A DNA stretch of 64,000 bases from Salmonella enterica subsp. enterica serovar Choleraesuis. Its GTDB lineage: Bacteria; Pseudomonadota; Gammaproteobacteria; Enterobacterales; Enterobacteriaceae. The DNA lies in the NCBI GenBank assembly GCA_022846635.1, contig AP025685.1, forward strand, positions 3,596,001 to 3,660,000, written 5' to 3'. The position numbers and the translations under genes were made by a program. The notes beneath the pieces are model-generated. The model had not been told where the DNA came from. It saw only the letters and a list, made by a program, of their open reading frames with translations, and did no database searches. Positions 15,926 to 25,995 of this stretch are shown here, one piece after another; the first letter of the stretch is position 1, and every line of letters starts with the position of its first letter.

Positions 15926-18900
15926 TTACCATTGGAAGCCAATCCCGACTGAACCGCCAAAATCGCTCTGAGTATTGCCGCTGGCCTGGAATTTAGTTAT
16001 CCAGCGTCCATTTTCAGAAATATGGGAAAGCCCTACCGCAATAGCCGAAGCCCCACCATAACTACCGCCTGAGGCGCCGACTAAACTGGAATCAGGCTGA
16101 TAGGCCTGCGGGATACCCGAAAGCGCCATCGCAGAGGCAATACCGGCGGTTAACTTGTCCTGCACATGGCCGATACGCTTGTTAAGATGATTCACCTGAC
16201 GATCGGTATAGTTTTGCAGGCTGGCAAATCCTTCATTCATCTGGCCCATGGTCGCCGCATCCGAGCTATTAACTCCACGACCAACGTTGGTGATCCGGCG
16301 CTGGCTATCGCTGGAGCCGACAGAAACCGTATTCTCCTCACTGGCGACCGAGCCTGCCCCCAGCGCTACCGAGTTTTTGGCCGTAGCGCTGCTATTGGCA
16401 CCCAGCGCCGTAGAGTGGCTACCTTTGGCATTGCTTCCACCGCCTAAAGCCACACTATTTTCCCCGGCGCTTGAGGCTTTAGCGCCAATAGCCACACCCG
16501 ATGTTCCCGCCGCGCTGGCGCTGGAACCCAAAGCAATGCCGTCTTTACCGCCTGCTTTCGGCTTATTAGCCTTATCGGAATTCACGGCCAGCATGGCCGC
16601 ATCGCCGATATCTCCTTTCATATTTTTTAACTGGCCAACCGTGGCGGCATCGTTATCGTTGACACCATCGCTGACGCCCGAAATACGCCGGTCGCCATCC
16701 GTCCCGTCAACCGACACGCTGCTACCGCCGCTGTTGTTAGCGATAGCCACATCCGAGTCTGGTGTTTCCTGCTGCACCAGCCCGGCTTTACCATTAACGA
16801 CATCGTTAACACTCCCGGATAACTTACTAATATCATCGGTGTTTTTAGCAACCTGCTGATTTGTTTCATGAAGCTGGCTGCCATTTACCGCATCGGTACT
16901 ATTGGCACTAATCTCTCCCTTAGCCACTCCGGTAATAACTCTGGAACCATCGGTACCGGCAACGTCCAGAATCTTCCCGCCGCTATCGCCGCCGATAGTG
17001 ATGTGATTACCGCTGCCTGACTGCTGCACCAGGCCACCGCTACCGTTCAATAGTCCGTTGATAATATTTGAGTTATTCGTCACAGCGCCATCCAGCGCCT
17101 CAAAAGCATCGCCCACATTATTCTTTTTCTGGCCCTGGATGGTGTAGCTGGGCGCAATAAAACGATACCCTGTGCCGCGCATCGCGCTTTCATCCATATC
17201 AACCGCAGCCCCGCCGCCAAGCGCCTCGGCCAGGTTGCCCATATAGGCATAGCTTTGATAAAGCTGGCCGCCGGTGACCGCTTCGCTGCTATTAGCCGCC
17301 AGCAGACCATCTTTAACACCGCTGAGAGTGCGCGCGCCTTCGCTACCGGCAAAACTCACCGATTTCCCGCCGGACGCAGATGCTACTGAGATATTGCCAT
17401 TATCCGCATCCTGGCGAACCAGGCCGGTACTACCGCTGTTCAGACTGGTTTGCAACTCACTAATATCATTGCTATTAACCTTGATAGCATCGGTATTTGC
17501 CTGCATCTGAGTATTAGTGGCAAACAGCTGGCTGCCGGTGACCGCTTCGCTGCTGTCAGCCGCCAGCAGACCGTCTTTAACGCCGCTTAAAGTACGCACG
17601 CCTTCGCTGCCGGCAAAATTCACCGACTTCCCGCCGGATGCGGCGGCCACGGCGATATCGCCGCTGTCTGCATCCTGACGCACCAGGCCGGTACTGCCGC
17701 TGTTCAGGCTGGTCTGGAGTTCACCGATGCTATTGCTGTTGCTGGTAACTGAGGAATCCAGCGCCGTCAGCGCATCGCTCACGGTGTTACGGTCGCTGCC
17801 CTGTACTTTAAATACCGGGGCCTTGAAGCTGCCGTCTTCATTGACCGCCGCGCCGCCGCCCAGGCTGGCCGCCAGCCCACTCAGCTGCCCGCCGTGCTGT
17901 GCCAGCGTCACGCCCTGACTGGCAAGGCCTGCAGTGTTAGCCGCGATATCCGCCGTATTAGCGGCAATGGCCGTTTTACTGGTGGCAATATCAGAACTGT
18001 TGGTTTCGATAGCACTCTTGTTGGCCGCAATATCGGTAGTGTTGGTTTCAATGGCCGACTTATTAGCCTCGATATCGGTACTATTAGTTTCAATAGCCGT
18101 TTTGTTCGCGGCGATATCTGTACTGTTCGCCCCAATAGCATCGGTATTTGCCTGCATCTGAGTATTGGTGGCAAACAGCTGGCTGCCGGTGACCGCTTCG
18201 CTGCTGTCAGCCGCCAGCAGACCTTCTTTAACGCCGCTTAAAGTACGCACGCCTTCGCTGCCGGCAAAATTCACCGACTTCCCGCCGGATGCGGCGGCCA
18301 CGGTGATATCGCCGCTGTCTGCATCCTGACGCACCAGGCCGGTGCTGCCGCTGTTCAGGCTGGTCTGGAGTTCGCCGATGCTATTGCTGTTGCTGGTTAC
18401 TGAGGTATCCAGCGCCGTCAGCGCATCGCTCACGGTGTTACGGTCGCTGCCCTGTACTTTAAATACCGGGGCCTTGAAGCTGCCGTCTTCATTGACCGCC
18501 GCGCCGCCGCCCAGGCTGGCCGCCAGCCCACTCAGCTGCCCGCCGTGCTGTGCCAGCGTCACGCCCTGACTGGCAAGGCCTGCAGTGTTAGCCGCGATAT
18601 CCGCCGTATTAGCGGCAATGGCCGTTTTACTGGTAGCTATATCAGCGCTATTAGTCTCAATTGCGGACTTATTGGCCGCAATATCGGTGGTGTTCGTATC
18701 GATAGCCGTTTTGTTGGTGGCGATATCCGCGCTGTTGGTGTCAATGGCGGTCTTGTTAGCCGCAATATCGGTAGTGTGGGCATCAATAGCCGTTTTGTTG
18801 GCGGCGATGTCCGCCGTATTGGCCTTGATCGCTCTGTTGCTGGTTGTAATATCCGCCGTATTAGTCTCAATAGCGGTTTTATTGGCTTCGATATTAGCGC

Positions 18901-21514
18901 TGTTGGTATTGATGGCATTCTTATTGGCCGCTATCCCAGCACTGTTTACGTCTATGGCATCGGTATTGGCCTGCACCCGGTTATTCGTGGTGAACAGCTG
19001 GCCACCGGTGACCGCTTCGTTACTGTTGGCTACCAGCCGGCCATCTTTGACGCCGCTTAAGGTACGAGTGCCCTCGTTGCCGGCAAAACTCACCGACCTC
19101 CCGCCGGTTGCGGCGGCCACGGTGATATCACCGCTGTCCGCATCCTGACGCACCAGGCCGGTACTGCCGCTGTTCAGGCTGGTCTGGAGTTCGCCGATGC
19201 TGTTGCTGTTGCTGGTCACTGAGGTATCCAGCGCTGCCAGCACATCGCTCACCGTGCTGCGGTCGCTGCCCTGTACTTTAAATACCGGGGCCTTGAAGCT
19301 GCCGTCTTCATTTATCGCCGCGCCGCCGCCCAGGCTCGCAGCCAGCCCGTTCAGCTGCCCGTCGTGCTGTGCCAGCGTCACACCCTGGCTGGCAAGACCT
19401 GCGGTGTTAGCAGCGATATCCGCCGTATTGGCCTTGATCGCTCTGTTACTGGTTGTAATATCTGCCGTATTAGTCTCAATGGCGGTTTTATTGGCCTCGA
19501 TATTAGCTCTGTTGGTACTGATGGCATTCTTATTGGCCGCTATTCCGGCACTGTTTACGTCTATGGCATCGGTATTGGCCTGCACCCGATTATTCGTAGT
19601 GAACAGCTGGCCACCGGTGACCGCTTCGTTACTGTTGGCTACCAGCCGGCCATCTTTGACGCCACTTAAGGTACGAGTGCCCTCGCTGCCGGCAAAACTC
19701 ACCGACCTCCCGCCAGACGTGGAAGCCACGGTGATATCACCGCTGTCCGCATCCTGACGCACCAGACCGGTGCTGCCGCTGTTCAGGCTGGTCTGGAGTT
19801 CGCCGATGCTGTTGCTGTTGCTGGTTACTGAGGAATCCAGCGCCGTCAGCGCATCGCTCACCGTGTTACGGTCGCTGCCCTGTACTTTAAATACCGGAGC
19901 CTTGAAGCTGCCGTCTTCATTTATCGCCGCGCCGCCGCCCAGGCTCGCAGCCAGCCCTATCAGCTGCCCGTCGTGCTGCGCCAGCGTCACACCCTGGCTG
20001 GCAAGGCCTGCGGTGTTGGTCGCGATATCCGCCGTATTAGCGGCAATGGCCGTTTTACTGGTGGCTATATCAGCGCTATTAGTCTCAATTGCGGACTTAT
20101 TGGCCGCAATATCGGTGGTGTTCGTATCGATAGCCGTTTTGTTGGTGGCGATATCCGCTGTATTGGCCTTGATCGCTCTGTTACTGGTCGTAATATCTGC
20201 CGTATTAGTCTCAATGGCGGTTTTATTGGCTTCGATATTGGCTCTGTTGGTACTGATGGCATTCTTATTGGCCGCTATTCCGGCACTGTTTACGTCTATG
20301 GCATCGGTATTGGCCTGCACCCGGTTATTCGTGGTGAACAGCTGGCCACCGGTGACCGCTTCGTTGCTGTTGGCTATCAGCCGGCCATCTTTGACGCCGC
20401 TTAAGGTACGAGTGCCCTCGCTGCCGGCAAAACTCACCGACCTCCCGCCGGATGCGGCGGCCACGGTGATATCGCCGCTGTCTGCATCCTGACGCACCAG
20501 GCCGGTACTGCCGCTGTTCAGGCTGGTCTGAAGATCATTAATATTGCTGCTATTAGTCTTAATCGCATCAGCATTCGCTTTTACGTCATTGTTGGTGGCA
20601 AACAGCTGGCTGCCGGTAACGACGTCTGTACTGTCAGCTGCGATATTCCCTACCGCTACGTTCGTTATTTTGCGCTCAGCGCCGACAGAACCGACCGATA
20701 CGGTATTGGCGGTATCCGCGACAGAGTTCGCCCCAAGCGCCACGGAATTTTTCGCACCATCTTTCACAACGGCACTATCGCCAAGCGCCAGAGAGCTATC
20801 CGCATCGCTGCCAATTTTAACGTTGTGGCCAATACCCACCGCCATAGCGGAATCTACATAGGTGGACTCATCTTTATTAAAATCTGAATCCGTGGTTGTC
20901 CCCGCTTTGCTGGCCGCTCCGCCAATGGCGATGGCTCCTTGCTTACCGGCGTAAGCCGAATACCCCATCGCCACTGCGCCATTGCCATCGGCGGTACTAT
21001 TGGCGCCATAGCTCACCGCCGCTATACCGCGCGAGGCAGACCATGCCCCCATCGCCATGGCGCTAAGCGAGTCGGCGGCAACATAGGCCCCGGAGCCAAC
21101 GGCCAGCGCTGCACGGGAAAGGGAGGTCGCTACCTGGCCTACAGCGATGGCACCAGTTTGTGTAGAGTCAGCGTCATCCCCGATAGACATTGAGCCAGAA
21201 CCCGAGGCTTTGCTATTGTTACCAATAGCCATAGTCTGACTAGAGCCCTGTTTAAGCTCAGCGCTATAGCCAAAATCCAGCCCGGTCCTTCGGCCATTTG
21301 CATTAGCAATAATATTCCAGCCACTGGTTGAGGCTTCCGTCCCCTCCCCCAAAGTTACTGATGCAGCATCAGCCTGAACCGATGCCAGCAACGCCGGTAA
21401 CAGAAGCATTAGTTTTTTACTTTGCTTCACTTTTCCCTTACCGCGGGCAAACTCAAATACGGCAATATAAGAGTGACTAACAGCACTCCAGATAACTTTA
21501 TAGACGCGATTCAT
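15926..21514 (-). CDS. Trimeric autotransporter adhesin (YadA/SadA type), 1862 residues
   Basis: Residues 1-50 form the extended signal peptide of large type V exports (MNRVYKVIWSAVSHSYIAVF, cleavage near ADA). A YadA-like head with GxxSxAxGxxS-type repeats runs to ~300, then a neck. The stalk has six copies of a TGLVRQDAD module, four copies of a LAASLGGGAA module, and coiled-coil blocks built from heptads of the ANKTAIE type with variable copy number. A second short head (GIALGSSASAAGTSGVAIGA) precedes the C-terminal YadA anchor, which ends in GIGFQW. The trimer would be exported through its own 12-strand barrel and bind host or matrix surfaces; the ligand is unknown. The ATG has AAAGGAAA upstream. 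It is cotranscribed with the SadB-like gene. Confidence 0.95.
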   Translation of the reverse strand: MNRVYKVIWSAVSHSYIAVFEFARGKGKVKQSKKLMLLLPALLASVQADAASVTLGEGTEASTSGWNIIANANGRRTGLDFGYSAELKQGSSQTMAIGNNSKASGSGSMSIGDDADSTQTGAIAVGQVATSLSRAALAVGSGAYVAADSLSAMAMGAWSASRGIAAVSYGANSTADGNGAVAMGYSAYAGKQGAIAIGGAASKAGTTTDSDFNKDESTYVDSAMAVGIGHNVKIGSDADSSLALGDSAVVKDGAKNSVALGANSVADTANTVSVGSVGAERKITNVAVGNIAADSTDVVTGSQLFATNNDVKANADAIKTNSSNINDLQTSLNSGSTGLVRQDADSGDITVAAASGGRSVSFAGSEGTRTLSGVKDGRLIANSNEAVTGGQLFTTNNRVQANTDAIDVNSAGIAANKNAISTNRANIEANKTAIETNTADITTSNRAIKANTADIATNKTAIDTNTTDIAANKSAIETNSADIATSKTAIAANTADIATNTAGLASQGVTLAQHDGQLIGLAASLGGGAAINEDGSFKAPVFKVQGSDRNTVSDALTALDSSVTSNSNSIGELQTSLNSGSTGLVRQDADSGDITVASTSGGRSVSFAGSEGTRTLSGVKDGRLVANSNEAVTGGQLFTTNNRVQANTDAIDVNSAGIAANKNAISTNRANIEANKTAIETNTADITTSNRAIKANTADIAANTAGLASQGVTLAQHDGQLNGLAASLGGGAAINEDGSFKAPVFKVQGSDRSTVSDVLAALDTSVTSNSNSIGELQTSLNSGSTGLVRQDADSGDITVAAATGGRSVSFAGNEGTRTLSGVKDGRLVANSNEAVTGGQLFTTNNRVQANTDAIDVNSAGIAANKNAINTNSANIEANKTAIETNTADITTSNRAIKANTADIAANKTAIDAHTTDIAANKTAIDTNSADIATNKTAIDTNTTDIAANKSAIETNSADIATSKTAIAANTADIAANTAGLASQGVTLAQHGGQLSGLAASLGGGAAVNEDGSFKAPVFKVQGSDRNTVSDALTALDTSVTSNSNSIGELQTSLNSGSTGLVRQDADSGDITVAAASGGKSVNFAGSEGVRTLSGVKEGLLAADSSEAVTGSQLFATNTQMQANTDAIGANSTDIAANKTAIETNSTDIEANKSAIETNTTDIAANKSAIETNSSDIATSKTAIAANTADIAANTAGLASQGVTLAQHGGQLSGLAASLGGGAAVNEDGSFKAPVFKVQGSDRNTVSDALTALDSSVTSNSNSIGELQTSLNSGSTGLVRQDADSGDIAVAAASGGKSVNFAGSEGVRTLSGVKDGLLAADSSEAVTGSQLFATNTQMQANTDAIKVNSNDISELQTSLNSGSTGLVRQDADNGNISVASASGGKSVSFAGSEGARTLSGVKDGLLAANSSEAVTGGQLYQSYAYMGNLAEALGGGAAVDMDESAMRGTGYRFIAPSYTIQGQKKNNVGDAFEALDGAVTNNSNIINGLLNGSGGLVQQSGSGNHITIGGDSGGKILDVAGTDGSRVITGVAKGEISANSTDAVNGSQLHETNQQVAKNTDDISKLSGSVNDVVNGKAGLVQQETPDSDVAIANNSGGSSVSVDGTDGDRRISGVSDGVNDNDAATVGQLKNMKGDIGDAAMLAVNSDKANKPKAGGKDGIALGSSASAAGTSGVAIGAKASSAGENSVALGGGSNAKGSHSTALGANSSATAKNSVALGAGSVASEENTVSVGSSDSQRRITNVGRGVNSSDAATMGQMNEGFASLQNYTDRQVNHLNKRIGHVQDKLTAGIASAMALSGIPQAYQPDSSLVGASGGSYGGASAIAVGLSHISENGRWITKFQASGNTQSDFGGSVGIGFQW
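17380..20540 (-). repeat. Internal near-identical repeats in the adhesin stalk
   Basis: DNA cassettes of ~600-950 bases recur with near-identical segments, for example around 17600, 18260, 19080, 19690 and 20430. They differ mainly in how many 21-base heptad units each block carries. This allows length change by recombination or slippage. Confidence 0.9.
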
Positions 21515-22283
21515 ATGCTTTCCTTTGCAAAAAAGTATTCAGGACTCACAGCTAATTCAGAATTGTTGTTTTAAAAAAACAACAGCCATCAAAAAATGAA
21601 GGGTACTGAAAACATGGATCTATGGCTTGTATGGCGAACTGACGTATCACCCACGTAAATATGCGAATGACAAAAACTAATGGATAGTTATAGTTAATGA
21701 CGGATGTAAGAAATGAGATACCAGCAATCAGATGTCGCCTAACAAATTAATTAAAAGTTTATTTATAACAAAAAGGCACCTCATCTACGCGCTATCATCA
21801 CGTTGACAAATATATCAAAACGCCCATAAAACCATAAATAAAAAACTTAAATACACATCAAAAACAATAGTTTAATCAACTAAAGTCAATCACAACCGCA
21901 ATTACACCCATAATTAAAACCGCAGAAAAAAACACATTTACAGCCTATTTGTAGCGAAACATTCTAGCCAGGCAAAAATAAGCAATCAACTTTTATTTAT
22001 TGAATTAAAATAAAATCAGGCGAAAGATTAAAATTTAAATAAATAAAATGAATAATCTAATAAACACAAATAAAATACACATAGATTAAACTTAATAAGT
22101 TTCTTAAAATAAAATTCCAGCCATCAAAAAAGACTAAAAAATACCATCACCCCAGATCGCCAAACCATATATCCAGCGATATAAAAAGGTCAAAGTGAAT
22201 ATTGGTTATTTTCGTAAGCATCAAGAGGGGAAATTCTTAATAAGAAGAAATAAACCATAGAGTGATTAACCCTACCATTGCCA
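21515..22283. other. AT-rich non-coding region upstream of the adhesin
   Basis: About 770 bases with no credible gene, strikingly rich in A and T with many runs of A. It should contain the adhesin promoter and looks like a target for H-NS-type silencing. No clear promoter or operator could be singled out. Confidence 0.6.
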
Positions 22284-22284
22284 T

Positions 22285-22312
22285 AAAAAAATACCCGCCG
22301 GATGGCGGGTAT
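22285..22312 (-). terminator. Intrinsic terminator of cadBA
   Basis: A 9-bp perfect stem (ATACCCGCC, loop GGAT, GGCGGGTAT). On the minus strand it is followed by seven T, starting ~34 bases after the cadA stop codon. Confidence 0.9.
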
Positions 22313-22345
22313 GTAGAAACCGGCTGAAGGTAATAATCTCGGAGA

Positions 22346-24580
22346 TTATTTACCAGCAGCTTTGGTCTGGTCGATCTTCGGCGTATCTTTCACCGGATCT
22401 TTCTTAACCGTGTCACTTGGTTTTTCACCCGGATGCGCGGCGCCTTCTTTCAGCACCACAACGCGGTAACGCCCGGTTTTTTCATCAACCTGTAACCCGT
22501 GAATATCAGTTTCGAAGCCTGGATAGTGTTCACCGATATCACACAGCATCTGCAGGAAGCTCAGAACCGGCTTACTTTCTTCGGTCAGCTTCTCGCCTGG
22601 CATGATAAGCGGTACGCCCGGAGGATACGGCAGGATCATGTTGGCGTTTACCCGGCCCAGCAGCTGGTCCAGATCCACCGTTTCGATATTGCCACGCACT
22701 TCTTCCTGGAACGCATCGTGAGGCGTAATCACCATTTCTGGCAATACGTCGAATGCACGATACATCAGGTCTGGCAGGTTGTGGTGGACGGTGAGTTTAT
22801 GGATACCTTCGGCCAGCTCCTGGATCCGCATCTCTTTATAGAATTCAGGTGCTTCGGCATACAGCGAAGGCAACACGGTTTTCACCCGCAGGTTCAGATC
22901 GTATACGCGTTTAAAGTCAGTCAGCGCGCGCAGCAGGCTCATTGCTTTGGTTTTATCAATCCCGATACTGAACAGGAACAGCAGGTTATACGGCCCGGTT
23001 TTCTCTACGATAATGCCCTGCTCATCCAGATACTTAGAGACGATCGAGGCAGGAATACCTTGCTCTTCCAGGGTACCTTCCGGGCTCATCCCCGGCGTCA
23101 GCAGAGTTACCTTGATAGGATCGAGGTACATATGATCGGAATCGATGTTATTAAAGCCATGCCAGTCATTTTTCGGATCGAGCGGCCAGCATTTCACTTC
23201 ATCAACATTCTGCGGCTGCCATACGTCGAAGAACCAGCCTTCAGACTCTTCGCGCAGACGACGGATCTCTTTACGGAAGCGTACGGCACGCTCGATAGAG
23301 CCATTAATCAGGCGCTTACCGGAGTTGCCGCGCATCATCGCCGCCGCCATCTCGGTGGAAGCCACGATGCCGTAGTGCGGAGATGTAGAGGTGTGCATCA
23401 TGTAGGCTTCGTTAAAGGTTTCTTCGTTGATTTCACCTTTAACATGGATCATGGAAGCCTGAGAGAAAGCCGCCAGCAGTTTGTGGGTAGACTGAGTTTC
23501 ATAGAAAACTTTGCCTTCAACACGGTCGCCGCTCATCCCACACAGGCCTTTGTAGATAGGGCTGAAGTTGGTATAAGGAACCCATGCGGAGTCGAAGTGA
23601 ATGGATTTCACATCCAGGGTTTTCTTGATGTACTCGGTGTTATACAGCAGGCCATCGTAAGTGGAGTTTGTCACTACCGCGTGCACCGGCCAGGTGGCGT
23701 TAGGCGTTTTGTCTACGCGCTCCTGAATGCTTTCACGGGTGAATTCTTTTTTCGGGATCCCGCCCAGGATGCCGTAAGCGTTACGGGTCGGACGGAAATA
23801 AATCGGGATAACGTTACTCATCATCATCAGATGGGTCAGCGACTTATGACAGTTACGGTCGATAAGAATCGTTGCCCCGGCCGGAGAAGAGTACATACCG
23901 ACAATTTTGTTAGCGGTCGAGGTACCGTTGGTTACGATGAAACTGCGTTCAGCGTTAAAGGTACGGGCGATATACTCTTCAGCGTCGCGATGGGGACCGG
24001 AGTGATCCAGCAGTGAACCCAGCTCTCCAACCGAAATGGAGATATCGGAGCGCATGGTGTTTTCGCCAAAGAAATCATAGAACAGGCTACCGACCGGGCT
24101 GCGGTCAAAAGCGGTACCGCCCATGTGGCCTGGCGTACAGAAGGTGTATTTCTCTTCCTTCACATACTTAAACAGCGCTTTGGTCAGCGGCGGCAGGATA
24201 GTATCAATATATTCCTCAGTGCTCTGGCGGATTTTCACCGCGATATCGCCAGCACGGCCCAGCTCATATTCAAAGAAGCGCACGTTCAGGCGCAGGTCAT
24301 TGAGCGAAACATCGAGGGTAGTGTTGTTATTGGCGAAACCGTAAATAGGCAGGACTTTATTAAGCTCACTAATCTCTTCACACAGCTCGAGGCTGTAGGT
24401 ATCCCAGTCGAAGATAACGCCACACAGTCGTGAGTTATTCTCAATCAGTTTCAGTAAGTCTGCGCGGTCTTCAGGAAAAGCGAGGCGGTAACCTTCTTTT
24501 TGCAGCTCGGCGTATAGCTCTTGTAGTGGACCTTCCTTGAAGTAAGCCGACTTGTCACTCATTACAGCGATAATATTCAT
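22346..24580 (-). CDS. cadA: Inducible lysine decarboxylase CadA
   Basis: A 744-residue PLP enzyme that decarboxylates lysine to cadaverine, consuming a proton for acid resistance. It is collinear with E. coli CadA: N-terminal wing domain, CTPGHMGGTAF, the cofactor lysine in STHKLLAAFSQASM (about Lys367), and EKTGPYNLLFLFSIG. The start is MNIIAVMS at 24580, with GGAG eight bases upstream; an 18-codon upstream extension is rejected. Odd feature: a lysine- and proline-rich tail of ~25 residues after the normal end (EKPSDTVKKDPVKDTPKIDQ) that E. coli CadA lacks. It lies 83 bases after cadB. Confidence 0.97.
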   Translation of the reverse strand: MNIIAVMSDKSAYFKEGPLQELYAELQKEGYRLAFPEDRADLLKLIENNSRLCGVIFDWDTYSLELCEEISELNKVLPIYGFANNNTTLDVSLNDLRLNVRFFEYELGRAGDIAVKIRQSTEEYIDTILPPLTKALFKYVKEEKYTFCTPGHMGGTAFDRSPVGSLFYDFFGENTMRSDISISVGELGSLLDHSGPHRDAEEYIARTFNAERSFIVTNGTSTANKIVGMYSSPAGATILIDRNCHKSLTHLMMMSNVIPIYFRPTRNAYGILGGIPKKEFTRESIQERVDKTPNATWPVHAVVTNSTYDGLLYNTEYIKKTLDVKSIHFDSAWVPYTNFSPIYKGLCGMSGDRVEGKVFYETQSTHKLLAAFSQASMIHVKGEINEETFNEAYMMHTSTSPHYGIVASTEMAAAMMRGNSGKRLINGSIERAVRFRKEIRRLREESEGWFFDVWQPQNVDEVKCWPLDPKNDWHGFNNIDSDHMYLDPIKVTLLTPGMSPEGTLEEQGIPASIVSKYLDEQGIIVEKTGPYNLLFLFSIGIDKTKAMSLLRALTDFKRVYDLNLRVKTVLPSLYAEAPEFYKEMRIQELAEGIHKLTVHHNLPDLMYRAFDVLPEMVITPHDAFQEEVRGNIETVDLDQLLGRVNANMILPYPPGVPLIMPGEKLTEESKPVLSFLQMLCDIGEHYPGFETDIHGLQVDEKTGRYRVVVLKEGAAHPGEKPSDTVKKDPVKDTPKIDQTKAAGK

Positions 24581-24663
24581 GCAAATTCTCCAGACTTCTT
24601 TGATACCGAATTTCGCAGTGGCCGTATCGGCCACTGCATTTAGCTACGGATGATTGAGAACGA

Positions 24664-25995
24664 TTATGGAAGTGGTGCCTGATTGGTGACCCCGGCTTTA
24701 TCTTTGTCGCGTCCCATTTTACGGGAGTAGAACATCAGGATAATCAGGCTCACGATGAAGGTACCGGCCAGTTCGAAGGAGTTGGCCCCCATCAGCGCGA
24801 TGAAACAGAAGGCACAGCCACAAATTGCCGCCACCAGGCTAAGCAGGTTTTTGACGTTAGCGCCTTCAAAACGAATCAGGTCGATACAAGAGTAGAAGTA
24901 CGGCAGCATGGTCAGCAGTACCGCGATACCGGTCAGTTCACCAAACAGGTCGGAAGCTTTGCCGCCGCTGGCGCTCATGACGGTAATCAGGATCATCAGA
25001 ATGGTCATCTTGATAGAGGCAAGGAACAGACCTTTCTTCGGAATCCCGTTTTTATCCATTTCACCGTAAACTTTCGGGAAGTTGCCATCGTGCGCAGCGC
25101 GCGCACCGGCCTGGCCTACCAGCATCATCCAGGAACCCAGTGAAGTAAGACAAGCAAAGGCGGTAAATGCAGATACTACCGGGCCTGCCCAGCTCCCCAC
25201 CATGGTGCCGGCGCTGATGGCAAACGGCGCACCTGAAGCGGCCATTTCACTCGCAGGGAACATACCGGCAATAACCTGAGTCGCCAGGATATAAACCACA
25301 CCGGCCAGGAAAGTCCCCATCATGGTGGCCAGCGGTACGGTACGCTGCGGGTTATCAACCATCCCGGTACTTACCGCCGCTGATTCAACGCCGATAAATG
25401 CCCACAAACACAGCAGAATACTTTTGATAACCGCCTGGTAGTCGCTCTGGCCAGAGGTGTTCCAGTTCGCCATGTAAGTATCAGCGCTAAACCAGTGCCA
25501 GCCACCTACCGCAGTACCCACTACCGGAATCAATACCAGCACCAGGCCAATAGTGGTCAACCGGCTTACCCAGGTACCGCCCAGCATGTTTACAAAGGTA
25601 AAGATCCAGACAATCGCGATACACGCGATACCGGCTGGAATTGGCGAGTTAAGAATAGGGAAGAAAGTAGACAGATAAGAAACAGCGGTAATCCCGATTG
25701 CCAGGTTACCGATCCAGTTGGCGTGATAATAAAGTACCCCGGTCTGGAACCCGAAGGCCGCACCCACCTCACCTGCGTAAGCGATTGGCCCACCCTCCTG
25801 AGGGTTTTTTGTTGCCAGTCGCGCATAAACATAAGCCAGGGAAATTGCCCCAATCAGAGCGATTATCCACCCATAGATAGCTATAGATCCTAAACTGGCC
25901 AGGTTAGCAGGAAGCAGTGCAATACCGCTCCCCATCATATTACCGGCAACCACGCCGGTACAGGCTATAAGGCCTATTTTTTTTACCGATGCCAT
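24664..25995 (-). CDS. cadB: Lysine/cadaverine antiporter CadB
   Basis: A 443-residue APC-family inner-membrane antiporter with about 12 hydrophobic segments, swapping external lysine for cadaverine. It is nearly collinear with E. coli CadB (KKIGL.ACTGVVAGNMMGSGIALLPANLAS at the start; FELAGTFIVSLIILMFY near the end). It is the first gene of cadBA. In E. coli the activator gene cadC lies directly upstream; here there is only non-coding DNA and then an unrelated gene. Confidence 0.97.
   Translation of the reverse strand: MASVKKIGLIACTGVVAGNMMGSGIALLPANLASLGSIAIYGWIIALIGAISLAYVYARLATKNPQEGGPIAYAGEVGAAFGFQTGVLYYHANWIGNLAIGITAVSYLSTFFPILNSPIPAGIACIAIVWIFTFVNMLGGTWVSRLTTIGLVLVLIPVVGTAVGGWHWFSADTYMANWNTSGQSDYQAVIKSILLCLWAFIGVESAAVSTGMVDNPQRTVPLATMMGTFLAGVVYILATQVIAGMFPASEMAASGAPFAISAGTMVGSWAGPVVSAFTAFACLTSLGSWMMLVGQAGARAAHDGNFPKVYGEMDKNGIPKKGLFLASIKMTILMILITVMSASGGKASDLFGELTGIAVLLTMLPYFYSCIDLIRFEGANVKNLLSLVAAICGCAFCFIALMGANSFELAGTFIVSLIILMFYSRKMGRDKDKAGVTNQAPLP

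Noticed and set aside
18545..20492. Several plus-strand frames of 100-240 codons inside the adhesin gene
   Set aside because: Antisense shadows created by the repetitive stalk; they repeat with the same period as the adhesin.
22499..24016. 505-codon open frame opposite cadA
   Set aside because: Shadow of the highly conserved cadA coding strand; composition (many His, Gln, Phe) is typical of antisense frames.
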